Positions 17,980-26,161 of a DNA stretch of 64,000 nt are shown here, piece by piece; position 1 is the stretch's first letter; each line of letters begins with the position of its first letter. The DNA is taken from assembly GCF_001460635.1 (NCBI RefSeq), contig NZ_LN907858.1, positions 682,001-746,000 of the forward strand, written 5' to 3'. The position numbers were made by a program, and so were the translations under genes. The DNA is from Helicobacter typhlonius. GTDB taxonomy: Bacteria > Campylobacterota > Campylobacteria > Campylobacterales > Helicobacteraceae. The notes beneath the pieces are model-generated. The model ran no database searches. It was not told the DNA's origin and was given only the letters and a program-made list of their open reading frames with translations.

Positions 17980-18709
17980 CTAAGATTCCTTTGTGGCAAG
18001 AATTTTTATCTCGTAACTAAAAATTTGTGGGCTTGGTGCGTGAAACGCACTTCCTGTAATACGATTCCAAAAAGCGATATTATACCTATAAAGTTTAAGG
18101 AAAAATTTATGAATCAATTTTTTAATGCCTTTTGCCCCAGTCATTGCGTCTTTGTCAATTATTTTTATATTGCTAAAACCAGCCATTTGTAAAACATATA
18201 TCAAGCTTCCAGCAGTGAAAAGGGTGTTATGAGTGAAATCCTCATAAGCCCAATAGCAGCCTGTATGACTTTGGGCATTTGGCACGGCAATAAAGATTTT
18301 GCCTCTTTCATTTAAAAAATAATCTTTAAAATGAGAAAGTAGGGGGATAACTTTATCTTTTGGTAAATGCTCCAATGTGTGCGTTGTGATAATCAAATCA
18401 AACTTTTGGCTAGGAATAAAATCAAAAATATTTTCACATACCATTGCTTCTATTCCTAAACTCTGCACATACGCAATGGCATTTTTATTAATATCAATAC
18501 CAAAGAGATGAAAGTTCTTATCACCCCCCCCCGCTAAAATCAAAATTTTTTTCTTTTAGAGCGAGGAGATTTTGTCCAAATCCGCAGCCAAAATCTAGAA
18601 CTTTACTTTGAGAAGGCAGAGATTCTATAACTTCCTTGAAATATGCAGGAAGTTTAGTGTTTTTATACATTTGAGGATTAACACCTCTAGCTTGAAAATA
18701 ATCATTCAT
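17980..18709 (-). CDS. Phase-variable class I SAM methyltransferase, frame broken at G9 (OFF as written)
   Basis: Starts at ATG 18709, overlapping the GT9 gene by 8 bp. The first 58 residues contain SQSKVLDFGCGFGQNLLALK, a perfect SAM motif I, then reach AGC followed by nine G and TGA, a stop. The rest of the domain is in another frame: HLFGIDINKNAIAYVQSLGI (motif II), FDLIITTHTLEHLPKDKVI, and a hydrophobic C-terminus to 17980. Eight or eleven G would join them into about 240 residues. Nothing else in the domain is missing, so this looks like a true OFF state. The group modified is unknown; the context says surface glycan. Confidence 0.8.
18524..18532. repeat. Poly-C9 / poly-G9 contingency tract 5
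   Basis: Nine C on plus, right after SAM motif I of the methyltransferase. The coding-strand left flank TTTTAGC resembles those of tracts 2 and 7. Confidence 0.88.
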
Positions 18710-19892
18710 TTGCAGCTCCTTTTGTCATAATTTTGTCAATAACACCAATAACTTGCTTGGCTGTTATTTCATTAATATCAAGTGTGCTTTGGTAAGCATA
18801 AGCATTACTTAGCTCTTCATATTTATCGAAGTTTTCTTCGATAAATGGGTGAAACACCGGGTAGTATTTATCCCTTAGCCCTTTTGGATAAGGGATAAAC
18901 CTACCTAGGTGGTTGCCATTAGACACGGCGATAACTATCGCTGTGTCTAATATGGCTGCTAAATGTGCGGCACTTGTTTCATTCGAAACAAGTAGGTTGC
19001 CATTATATACGATTCCACCTAGTGCATTTAGGCTTGTTTTGCCTACCATATTGAAAACTTTATGTTTTGCATTGATTTTAGATTCTAAAATTTCTGCTTT
19101 TTCCATATCTTCTTTACCGCCACAAATAACGATATTTTGATGATAATTTTCTATTAAATACTTACCAATTATTGCAAAATTTTCAATGCTCCATTTTCTG
19201 TATTCAGCACTTGCCCCGATAAAAAGCACACTATAATTTGATGTTGCTTCAAATTTTGTAAATAATGTGCCATCGATATAAGGCTCAATATGGATTTGTT
19301 TATGCAAAAGATGATTGATAAATTCATTATTCCTATAAAATTCAAACATAATCCCCTCACTACTTTTAAAGAGTTGTGTATAGATTCTGTCATTTTGTGC
19401 TTTAATATTTGGGGCTATATTTATGCTATCACCGCTTGGGGCATATTTATAAATGGCATTGATTTTGTTTGAAATAATGATATTGTTTATATCCCTTGAA
19501 TGTATGGGGTTAATAAATACATCAAATGTATGTTTTCGAATTCTAGCTAAAAAAAGAATGCTATATAGAATGTTTTTTCTAAATTTTTTATTATCAATCC
19601 AAATAAATTTATCAATGTAAGCCCTATCAAGACAAAGTGCAAAGTCTTTAAATACGATATTTCCAATCAAGGTAATATGGTAGCTGCTATATTCTTGTCT
19701 TAGTATGCGCAAAAAATCTCTAAATAACAAATAATCACCAATGGCATCGTTTCGCAGTATCACTAAGGATTTGTTTTGTCGTGCTTGTTTTGTGGGATAG
19801 AGCACATTAATGATTGAATCTATAACAAAATAAATAGGCTTTTTGAATATTGCTTTTGCAGTAGAGGATTGTAAGATACTTAGGCTGCGCAT
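18702..19892 (-). CDS. GT9-family (heptosyltransferase-like) glycosyltransferase
   Basis: About 396 residues from ATG 19892. LVILRNDAIGDYLLFRDFLR is the N-terminal GT9 signature; NIVICGGKEDMEKAEI and LLVSNETSAAHLAAIL (S/N-D/E-x-G/S-x-x-H type motif) are the nucleotide-sugar binding C-terminal half. GT9 enzymes such as WaaC and WaaF add heptose to LPS core; here a sugar of the surface glycan is more general. The start lies inside the 133-bp repeat: ATG with AGGTGG before it, so the first four residues (MRSL) come from the repeat and equal those of the GT4-Gmd protein. It overlaps the downstream methyltransferase by 8 bp. Confidence 0.85.
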   Translation of the reverse strand: MRSLSILQSSTAKAIFKKPIYFVIDSIINVLYPTKQARQNKSLVILRNDAIGDYLLFRDFLRILRQEYSSYHITLIGNIVFKDFALCLDRAYIDKFIWIDNKKFRKNILYSILFLARIRKHTFDVFINPIHSRDINNIIISNKINAIYKYAPSGDSINIAPNIKAQNDRIYTQLFKSSEGIMFEFYRNNEFINHLLHKQIHIEPYIDGTLFTKFEATSNYSVLFIGASAEYRKWSIENFAIIGKYLIENYHQNIVICGGKEDMEKAEILESKINAKHKVFNMVGKTSLNALGGIVYNGNLLVSNETSAAHLAAILDTAIVIAVSNGNHLGRFIPYPKGLRDKYYPVFHPFIEENFDKYEELSNAYAYQSTLDINEITAKQVIGVIDKIMTKGAANE

Positions 19893-20012
19893 ACATCGCC
19901 ACCTAAGCAAGATAGATTCTGAATCTGTGATGAATAAAGAGAAAAGTAAGGTAAGAATGTGGGAGATATGTATATTACATATCTAAGTTTATCTACTGCC
20001 CCCCCCCCAGCT
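19880..20012 (-). repeat. 133-bp direct repeat, copy A (poly-G, hairpin, RBS, start codon)
   Basis: Identical to 22124-22256 except at 19953 (A here, G there). In coding direction it holds AGCT-G10 (tract 6, 19999-20008), a perfect hairpin GATATGTA-tat-TACATATC (19965-19983), a small inverted repeat AGATTC-t-GAATCT, a ribosome-binding site AGGTGG, and ATG CGC AGC CTA. The Gmd frame enters it and stops at 19989 with the present ten G. Confidence 0.93.
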
Positions 20013-22136
20013 TAATTGCTTAACTTTTTCACTTTCAATCATAATTTCTATAAGTTGTTCAAAACTTGTATTTTTGGGATTCCACCCAAGCTTTTCTTGT
20101 GCTTTAGAGCTATCGCCAATACTACTTGCAATATCAAGTGGTCGAAAATAGTTTGGATTAATTTCAATAAGAATCTTTTTGCTTTGTTTATCCCTTCCTT
20201 TTTCATTTATTCCCTTACCAAACCATTCTAACTCTATGCCTACCTTGCGAAATGCTATCTCACAAAATTCTTTGATACTATGTTGTTCGCCTGTGGCAAT
20301 GATAAAATCTTCAGCCCTCTCATATTGAAGCATAAGAAACATACATTCTACATAGTCTTTAGCATAGCCAAAATCGCGTTTTGAGTTGAGATTACCAAGA
20401 TAAAGCTTTTCTTGTAGGTTATAACTGATAGCTACTGCTGCTTTCACAATCTTTTTACTTACAAATTCATCACTTCTTAATGGAGATTCGTGATTGAATA
20501 AAATACCATTTACGGCAAATATGCCATAAGCTTCACGATAATGTCTTACCATATAGAGTGCATATAATTTAGCTATGGCATAAGGGGATTTTGGGTCAAA
20601 TGGAGTATTCTCGTTTTGTATGCCTTTTGCATTGCCAAAAATTTCAGAACTTGCAGCATTATAAAATTTACAACTAATGCCTGTGCTTCGTATGGTTTCT
20701 AGGATTCTTAATGTGCCAAGTGCGATAGAATCTGCTGTATTTTGTGGCATAGAAAAAGATTTTTTTACATTTGAGATACCAGCAAGATTATAAATCTCAT
20801 TTGGTTTCACTTTTTGCAAAATCTCTATTATAGAGCTTGAATCTGTAATATCTCCATAATGAAATATGATTTTATTATGTGCATTTGTAAAATATAAGTC
20901 ATCATATTGCACAAAGGTGAGATGTTTAAATTGAGGCAAATGCCTCACCATAATATGCACTTCATAATTTTTGGATAATAATAATTTCATCAAAAAGTAT
21001 CCGTCTTGCCCACCTGCTCCTATAATAAGTGCTTTTTTCATTTTGCTCTCCTGTTGATTTATGCTTTTTTGCTCCATAAGTTCTTTGTAGAATGCAAGGG
21101 TTTGCTCATATGTTTTTTTCCAACTAAAATCCTCTAATCGTTTGTCTGCAAGGGCAACAAGTGATTGTTTTAATTGTGTATCATTGAGTATGAGTTCTAT
21201 TTGTGAGGCGAGTGCTTTTGGGTTGTGTGGGTCAAAATATAATGCGCAATCTTGCGCTATTTCTCTAAAAACTTCTATATCGCTTAATATCGCAGGGCAG
21301 TGGGCAAAAAAGGATTCTAAAATGGGTATTCCAAAGCCCTCGTATAATGAGGGAAACACAAAACAAATTGCGTTAGCATAGAGGCTATAAAGTTCATCAT
21401 CTTGCGCCCCATAACTTATAAAATGAGATGTAACCCCTAAGGAATCTAAAAATTTTTTTTCATCTCCATCAAAATGAGAACCAACACATAAAGCTTGAAT
21501 ATGTGGATATTTTTCTACAAGAATCTTTATTGCTTTTGCAAAAGTATTAAAATTTTTATATCCTGTTCTGTTGCCTACAAAAAGCACATAAAAATCTGGC
21601 AGGGCGATTTTTGTGTCCTTTTTTTCTAAACTTTGTCCAAGATAAATCACTTTTATTTTATGCGGTGGAATATGTAAAAAGCGAACAATATCTTTTTTTG
21701 TTTGGTGGGAAATAGCAATAATCCCATCAGCTTGAGTGCAATTTAAGGCTTTTAATGATGAAGTTTTAGTATCGTGTTTAAAATACGAATGAGCATAAAT
21801 CTCGTGAATCATATCATAGACACTCACTACTACAAGGGCATTTTTTGGTTTTATAAAGTGTTTATAGTAGCTTAGGTGATAAATGCTAAAATCGCCTTTT
21901 TTGAGCATATATCGTTCTATACTTTCGTTAAGATACCAAATAATGCGGTTTTTGCCTTTAAAATATCGCTTTTTAGAATGTTTGCCTAAATAGAGATTTT
22001 CACTATAAAATAATGGAATTATGGCGTTTGGATTCTGTCTATAAAGTTCGAAAATATATCGCGAGATTCCACCAACAAATTGACTTGAAAATATATCGTG
22101 AGAATAGATGACTTTGAGAGGGTTTAGGCTGCGCAT
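19989..22136 (-). CDS. Fused GT4 glycosyltransferase and GDP-mannose 4,6-dehydratase (Gmd)
   Basis: One open frame of about 715 residues from ATG 22136. Residues 1-365 form a GT4 glycosyltransferase (FVGGISRYIFELYRQ, VLFVGNRTGYKNF, FPSLYEGFGIPILESF with the E-x7-E motif). From ATG 21041 follows a complete Gmd: nucleotide-binding GAGGQDGYF, YNLAGISNVKKSFSMPQNTA, catalytic YAIAKLYALYMVRHYREAYG and GILFNHESP. Gmd makes GDP-4-keto-6-deoxymannose, a precursor of fucose, rhamnose or perosamine. AGGAG stands five bases before the ATG at 21041, so Gmd can also be made alone; the fusion may simply reflect loss of the GT stop. The C-terminus ends in the poly-G tract (QLSWGGGSR). Confidence 0.85.
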   Translation of the reverse strand: MRSLNPLKVIYSHDIFSSQFVGGISRYIFELYRQNPNAIIPLFYSENLYLGKHSKKRYFKGKNRIIWYLNESIERYMLKKGDFSIYHLSYYKHFIKPKNALVVVSVYDMIHEIYAHSYFKHDTKTSSLKALNCTQADGIIAISHQTKKDIVRFLHIPPHKIKVIYLGQSLEKKDTKIALPDFYVLFVGNRTGYKNFNTFAKAIKILVEKYPHIQALCVGSHFDGDEKKFLDSLGVTSHFISYGAQDDELYSLYANAICFVFPSLYEGFGIPILESFFAHCPAILSDIEVFREIAQDCALYFDPHNPKALASQIELILNDTQLKQSLVALADKRLEDFSWKKTYEQTLAFYKELMEQKSINQQESKMKKALIIGAGGQDGYFLMKLLLSKNYEVHIMVRHLPQFKHLTFVQYDDLYFTNAHNKIIFHYGDITDSSSIIEILQKVKPNEIYNLAGISNVKKSFSMPQNTADSIALGTLRILETIRSTGISCKFYNAASSEIFGNAKGIQNENTPFDPKSPYAIAKLYALYMVRHYREAYGIFAVNGILFNHESPLRSDEFVSKKIVKAAVAISYNLQEKLYLGNLNSKRDFGYAKDYVECMFLMLQYERAEDFIIATGEQHSIKEFCEIAFRKVGIELEWFGKGINEKGRDKQSKKILIEINPNYFRPLDIASSIGDSSKAQEKLGWNPKNTSFEQLIEIMIESEKVKQLSWGGGSR

Positions 22137-22256
22137 ACATCGCCACCTAAGCAAGATAGATTCTGAATCTGTGATGAATAAAGAGAAAAGTAAGGTGAGA
22201 ATGTGGGAGATATGTATATTACATATCTAAGTTTATCTACTGCCCCCCCCCCAGCT
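22124..22256 (-). repeat. 133-bp direct repeat, copy B (poly-G, hairpin, RBS, start codon)
   Basis: Second copy, 2,244 bp from copy A. It holds tract 7 (G10, 22243-22252), the hairpin at 22209-22227, AGGTGG and the ATG at 22136. Here the upstream GT frame stays open through the whole repeat and stops at 22124-22126, overlapping the next start by 13 bp. Confidence 0.93.
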
Positions 22257-22996
22257 AAATGCTGATACATATCTATATAGGAATGTGCGATTTTGCTAGA
22301 ACCAAAAAGTGCTACTGCGCTTTTGTGGGCGTTATGCGCTAATGCGGCATACTCTTGTGTGTTTAAAGAGAGAATCCACTCTATGCCATTTTTTAAATCT
22401 TGCGCTTCATAGCATTTAGCAAGATAACCATTGTATTTATGAGTGATAATGTCTTTAAGTCCGCTTGTATCAAATGCCACCACAGGTGTGCCACAACTTA
22501 AAGATTCAAGTGCTGTTTGCCCAAAAGATTCTACAAAGCTTGGCATTATAAACACATCACTTGCGCTATAAAGCAAGGCGAGGGCAATATCATCGTGTAA
22601 GCTCCACAAAAGCGGTGCTTGTATAGATTCTAAATCTTTGATATTAAAAAACCCATCCTCTATCCAATGCAAATGCACGACATCGGGGCTAAGTTCCTCT
22701 ATTTGCTTTAAAAGTAAGCGATTGCTCGGTGTAAAAAATGGTAGATTTGGTGAAAATATGTCTTTGTCTCGTTTAGGATAGAGGATAAGTGGGAGTTGTG
22801 AAAGAAAAGGGCGGATTCTTGAGAAAGCCTTTTGGAATTTGCTTTGGGCTACTCGTTTTACACTTGGCAAATCTGTGGTTTTATTTTGCGTAAGGATTAT
22901 AGAATCTACACCTTCTTTTAATAGTGCTTTGTGGAGTCTTACACAAGCTCTACCCGCTCCACCATTATCTTGTGTGATGAGATGCACGACTTTCAT
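22124..22996 (-). CDS. GT4 glycosyltransferase with an apparent internal deletion
   Basis: 290 residues. The N-terminus (MKVVHLITQDNGGAGRACVR) and VVHLHWIEDGFFNIKDL followed by PLLWSLHD are the first half of a GT4 family whose members are usually near 400 residues. At residues about 132-136 the chain passes directly to DDIALALLYSASDVFIMPSF, a segment that belongs to the second half, so roughly 100-150 residues (the acceptor/linker part) are missing without loss of frame. The C-terminal catalytic half (ESFGQTALESLSCGTPVVAF) is present. The last about 43 residues come from the poly-G tract and 133-bp repeat. It is the first gene of the cluster; activity is doubtful. Confidence 0.75.
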   Translation of the reverse strand: MKVVHLITQDNGGAGRACVRLHKALLKEGVDSIILTQNKTTDLPSVKRVAQSKFQKAFSRIRPFLSQLPLILYPKRDKDIFSPNLPFFTPSNRLLLKQIEELSPDVVHLHWIEDGFFNIKDLESIQAPLLWSLHDDIALALLYSASDVFIMPSFVESFGQTALESLSCGTPVVAFDTSGLKDIITHKYNGYLAKCYEAQDLKNGIEWILSLNTQEYAALAHNAHKSAVALFGSSKIAHSYIDMYQHLAGGGAVDKLRYVIYISPTFSPYFSLYSSQIQNLSCLGGDVCAA

Positions 22997-23209
22997 TCTT
23001 ATCCTTAGTTGCTTTGCACGAGTTTATGTTTTTGTCTTCTTTTTTATTTATACTTATATCTTTAAAGGACGAGTTTTACTATTTGCGCAAATAATGCAAT
23101 GGCTTGAAAGCGGTAATTATATCTTTTTATTTCTTTGTAGAATCTAAAAGCTTTTGAATACCTTGCGCCTTGTGAAATTCTAATAAGATTCTATAAGTCA
23201 AAGCCTTAG

Positions 23210-24187
23210 CTATTGTATAAGGCTATTAATTGCATCGTGACTAAAATACTTGCCTAACTCATCGGCAAAGAGCGTTACAATTTTTGCTCCTTGCACTTTA
23301 TTTGCTACTTTGAGTGCTGCACTTAGGGTAGCCCCAGATGAGATACCAGCTAGTATCCCTTCTTGTCTTGTTAAGATTTTAAGCCCATTATATGCCTCTT
23401 CATCGCTTATTTTTTCTACCATATCAATAAGCGAGGTATCCATAGTTTTTGGGATTTGCGCATTGCCGATACCCTCGATGTGAGTGCATACGCATTTATT
23501 TTCACATTTATATCCGCATTCGTGTCCATATTGACATTTGCCAATCACTGAATCTAGCGGGTCGGCTAACACAGCCTTTATACGAAAATCTTGCTCCTTA
23601 AAATACCGCGCACAGCCACTAAAACTTCCTCCGCTTCCAGCTCCACATACAAAATAATCAAAAGGTGGCACACAGGTGGGATTAAGCGTTTGCATATCTG
23701 TGTAAATCTCCACAGCCGTGCTAAGATAATGTGCGTAAGGATTGTTGAGATTCTCAAATTGATTGAGGCTAAAGGCGTTTTTAGTGCGAGAGAGTAGGGC
23801 ATTTGCCTCATCTATTGCACCCTGCATACCTTGTTCTTTGGGTGTGTTTATCACCTCTGCGCCGAGTGCTTTTGCAAGGATTTGCTTTTCTATGGAGAAT
23901 TTATCAGGCACAACAAGTATTGCCTTGCACCCAAAATGCTGTGCCACAAGGGCGATACCTAGTCCTGTATTTCCAGCAGTAGCCTCAATCACCACCGAAT
24001 CTTTTGTGAGTTTTCCCTCATCACGCAGTTTTTGAAACACATACAAAGCTACGCGATCTTTTACGCCACCTGCTGGATTATAATATTCGAGCTTAGCAAA
24101 AATGCGATTATTGTTTGGAATCTCCACCGCTTTTAGTTCTAAAAGCGGTGTGTTGCCAATGAGTTCAAGGGTTGAAGTAAAAATCAT
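23210..24187 (-). CDS. PLP-dependent cysteine synthase / cystathionine beta-synthase-type enzyme with Cys-rich insert
   Basis: 325 residues, fold type II PLP enzyme. The PLP lysine lies in NPAGGVKDRVALYVF (near residue 45); substrate loop EATAGNTGLGIAL, phosphate loop GAGSGGSFSGCARY and GISSGATLSAAL are in place. In Helicobacter the pair with a MetB-like gene serves reverse transsulfuration (cystathionine from homocysteine and serine, then cleavage to cysteine). Residues about 216-236 hold an insertion with five Cys (KCQYGHECGYKCENKCVC) where relatives have a short loop before IEGIG; this may bind metal or act as a redox switch. Its ATG overlaps the stop of the MetB-like gene (ATGA). Confidence 0.85.
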   Translation of the reverse strand: MIFTSTLELIGNTPLLELKAVEIPNNNRIFAKLEYYNPAGGVKDRVALYVFQKLRDEGKLTKDSVVIEATAGNTGLGIALVAQHFGCKAILVVPDKFSIEKQILAKALGAEVINTPKEQGMQGAIDEANALLSRTKNAFSLNQFENLNNPYAHYLSTAVEIYTDMQTLNPTCVPPFDYFVCGAGSGGSFSGCARYFKEQDFRIKAVLADPLDSVIGKCQYGHECGYKCENKCVCTHIEGIGNAQIPKTMDTSLIDMVEKISDEEAYNGLKILTRQEGILAGISSGATLSAALKVANKVQGAKIVTLFADELGKYFSHDAINSLIQ

Positions 24188-25335
24188 TGCTTAGAGAGTT
24201 TAATAGCTTGCTTAATATCATCGAGTAAGTCTTGTGCATATTCTATACCTACTGATAATCGTATGAGTTGTTCGCTTATGCCGAGATTTTCGCGTATATC
24301 TTTTGGGATTGAAGCGTGTGTCATTGAAGCGGGGTGGCAGAGGAGCGATTCTACACCGCCTAGACTTTCGGCTAATGCGATAATACGCGTTGATTTAAAG
24401 AAGATTCTATAATCATAATTTTCCTTGAGCTCAAAGCTTATCATTCCTCCAGCACCACGCGCTTGTGAGTTTTGAATCTCATAGCCTTCATCATCTTGTA
24501 GTCCGGGATAATATACTTTTTTCACAGCACTATGCTCACTTAGGGCATTTGCTAAGAATAGCGCATTTTCGCAATGACGTTGCATTCTTAAGCCTAATGT
24601 TTTTATACCGCGTATAAGCAAAAAGCTATCAAATGGTGCTAACACACCGCCAATGCTATTTTGCAAAAATCCAATTCTTTGGGCTAACTCCTCATCATTT
24701 ACCACCACAAGTCCAGCGATAAGGTCGCTATGTCCGCCTAGATACTTTGTCGCTGAATGCACCACAATATCAATGCCAAGCTCTAAAGGCTTTTGTAGAT
24801 ATGGTGTCATAAAGGTATTATCCACTATGCTAAGTATGCCCTTTTCTTTACATAGGTTTGCCACTTGTGCCAATGGCGTAACATTAAGTAGAGGATTTGC
24901 AGGGCTTTCTATAAGCACGGCTTTGACTTCTTGTGTGATAGCCGCCCTTAATGCGTCTAAATCCCTTGTGTCTATGATTTTGTAGTTGATGTTAAAATGT
25001 GTAAAGACTTTGTCTAAGATTCTAAAAGTGCCACCATAAATATTATGCGAGATGATAATACAATCTCCGCTTGAAAAAAGGCTTAGAATCGTCCCAATAG
25101 CTGCCATACCTGAAGCAAATGCAAAGCCAAACTTGCCGTTTTCACATTCTGCTATGAGGCTTTCAATCCCATCACGCGTGGGGTTTTTCGTGCGTGAGTA
25201 TTCATAGCCTAGATTCACTCCTAGCGCACTTTGAGCGTATGTGGAAGTTTGGTATATTGGTGTATTTACTGCGCCTGTGCGTGGGTCTGTGGTCGCCCCG
25301 CCGTGTATAAGTAATGTATCAAAACTGCTTTTCAT
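24184..25335 (-). CDS. metB: Cystathionine gamma-lyase/synthase family PLP enzyme (MetB-like)
   Basis: 383 residues, standard length for the Cys/Met metabolism PLP family. Conserved blocks: TPIYQTSTYAQ near residue 25, YEYSRTKNPTRDGIE, FASGMAAIGTILSLFSSGD, and the PLP lysine in VVHSATKYLGGHSDLIAGLV (around 195). Sequence alone does not separate gamma-synthase from gamma-lyase; coupling by a 4-bp overlap to the cystathionine beta-synthase-type gene favours gamma-lyase in reverse transsulfuration, as for the homologous pair in H. pylori (HP0106/HP0107). Confidence 0.88.
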   Translation of the reverse strand: MKSSFDTLLIHGGATTDPRTGAVNTPIYQTSTYAQSALGVNLGYEYSRTKNPTRDGIESLIAECENGKFGFAFASGMAAIGTILSLFSSGDCIIISHNIYGGTFRILDKVFTHFNINYKIIDTRDLDALRAAITQEVKAVLIESPANPLLNVTPLAQVANLCKEKGILSIVDNTFMTPYLQKPLELGIDIVVHSATKYLGGHSDLIAGLVVVNDEELAQRIGFLQNSIGGVLAPFDSFLLIRGIKTLGLRMQRHCENALFLANALSEHSAVKKVYYPGLQDDEGYEIQNSQARGAGGMISFELKENYDYRIFFKSTRIIALAESLGGVESLLCHPASMTHASIPKDIRENLGISEQLIRLSVGIEYAQDLLDDIKQAIKLSKQ

Positions 25336-25342
25336 ATTTATC

Positions 25343-26110
25343 CTATCTGCAAATGTATTTCACTTGAATTCTAGCTGTAATCTCTTGCTCTTTTGGTATA
25401 GGAAGCTCCCAGCTCGTATCCGCATATGCGCTCATATTACTTGCCTCTGCTCTCATTATTTTTGGCTGTATGATGTGGGTATTTGTAGAATCTGCCCCAG
25501 CAAGAACGCATTTTGTGTTAGTGATTTTAGAGTAATCTTTTTCTTTCTCTTTTGCGATTTGCAATGCACTTTCAAATGCCTTATCTTGTGCTTCTTGTAA
25601 AGATTCAGAAGTGGCGATGATATTTACATTTGGTGCAAGGAAGCTTAAATATTTGTTTTTGTTGATTTTCTTATCAATCTCTGCGATAAGGCTATCGTAT
25701 TCTTTTTTCTTTTTGCTTGGCACATCGCATTCAAGGTTGAAATTAAGTGTATAGCCCACGGTGTCCCTTGCAGCGCCGTCTTTGTATTGGATATTTGGAC
25801 GCAATTCGTGGTTGCCACCCTCGCATAAATCTTGTTTTTTGCTTAAACCAATGATGTCATTCAGAGTATTGGCAATGTCTTTTTTTACATTTGATTCTAT
25901 CTCGCCACCCTTTCGCAATGTATCGCTTTCTGTAATGCGGATACTCGCCTTGTAGGCATTAGGCATAATATTTTGTGAAACCGATATGCTTTTGTTGAGG
26001 CAAAGCGCATCTTGTGGACATTCATTTGTGTTTAGCGCAAGTGGTTCATCACTGCACGCACTCATCATAAAAGCCATAAAACCTGCTAACAATGCTACGA
26101 TGTATTTCAT
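25343..26110 (-). CDS. SIMPL-domain (DUF541) lipoprotein
   Basis: 255 residues. MKYIVALLAGFMAFMMSACS is a lipoprotein signal with lipobox MSAC. The rest has the SIMPL/DUF541 layout: an early strand with SVSQNIMPNAYKASIRI, a helical middle, and ALQIAKEKEKDYSKI followed by strands ending in TARIQVKYIC. Four further cysteines (near 31, 37, 95 and 125) may pair in the periplasm. Members are exported and poorly understood; some affect stress or outer membrane traits. AAGGAG precedes the ATG. It lies 7 bp upstream of the metB-like gene, so they may share a transcript. Confidence 0.7.
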   Translation of the reverse strand: MKYIVALLAGFMAFMMSACSDEPLALNTNECPQDALCLNKSISVSQNIMPNAYKASIRITESDTLRKGGEIESNVKKDIANTLNDIIGLSKKQDLCEGGNHELRPNIQYKDGAARDTVGYTLNFNLECDVPSKKKKEYDSLIAEIDKKINKNKYLSFLAPNVNIIATSESLQEAQDKAFESALQIAKEKEKDYSKITNTKCVLAGADSTNTHIIQPKIMRAEASNMSAYADTSWELPIPKEQEITARIQVKYICR

Positions 26111-26161
26111 TTATTACTCCTTAAGTTTTGATAAGGCGAGATTATAGCTATTTTGAGTAAT

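Noticed and set aside
14173-18709. Calling the three frame-broken methyltransferases pseudogenes
   Set aside because: Each is interrupted only at a poly-G tract and is otherwise intact, which fits reversible phase variation better than decay.
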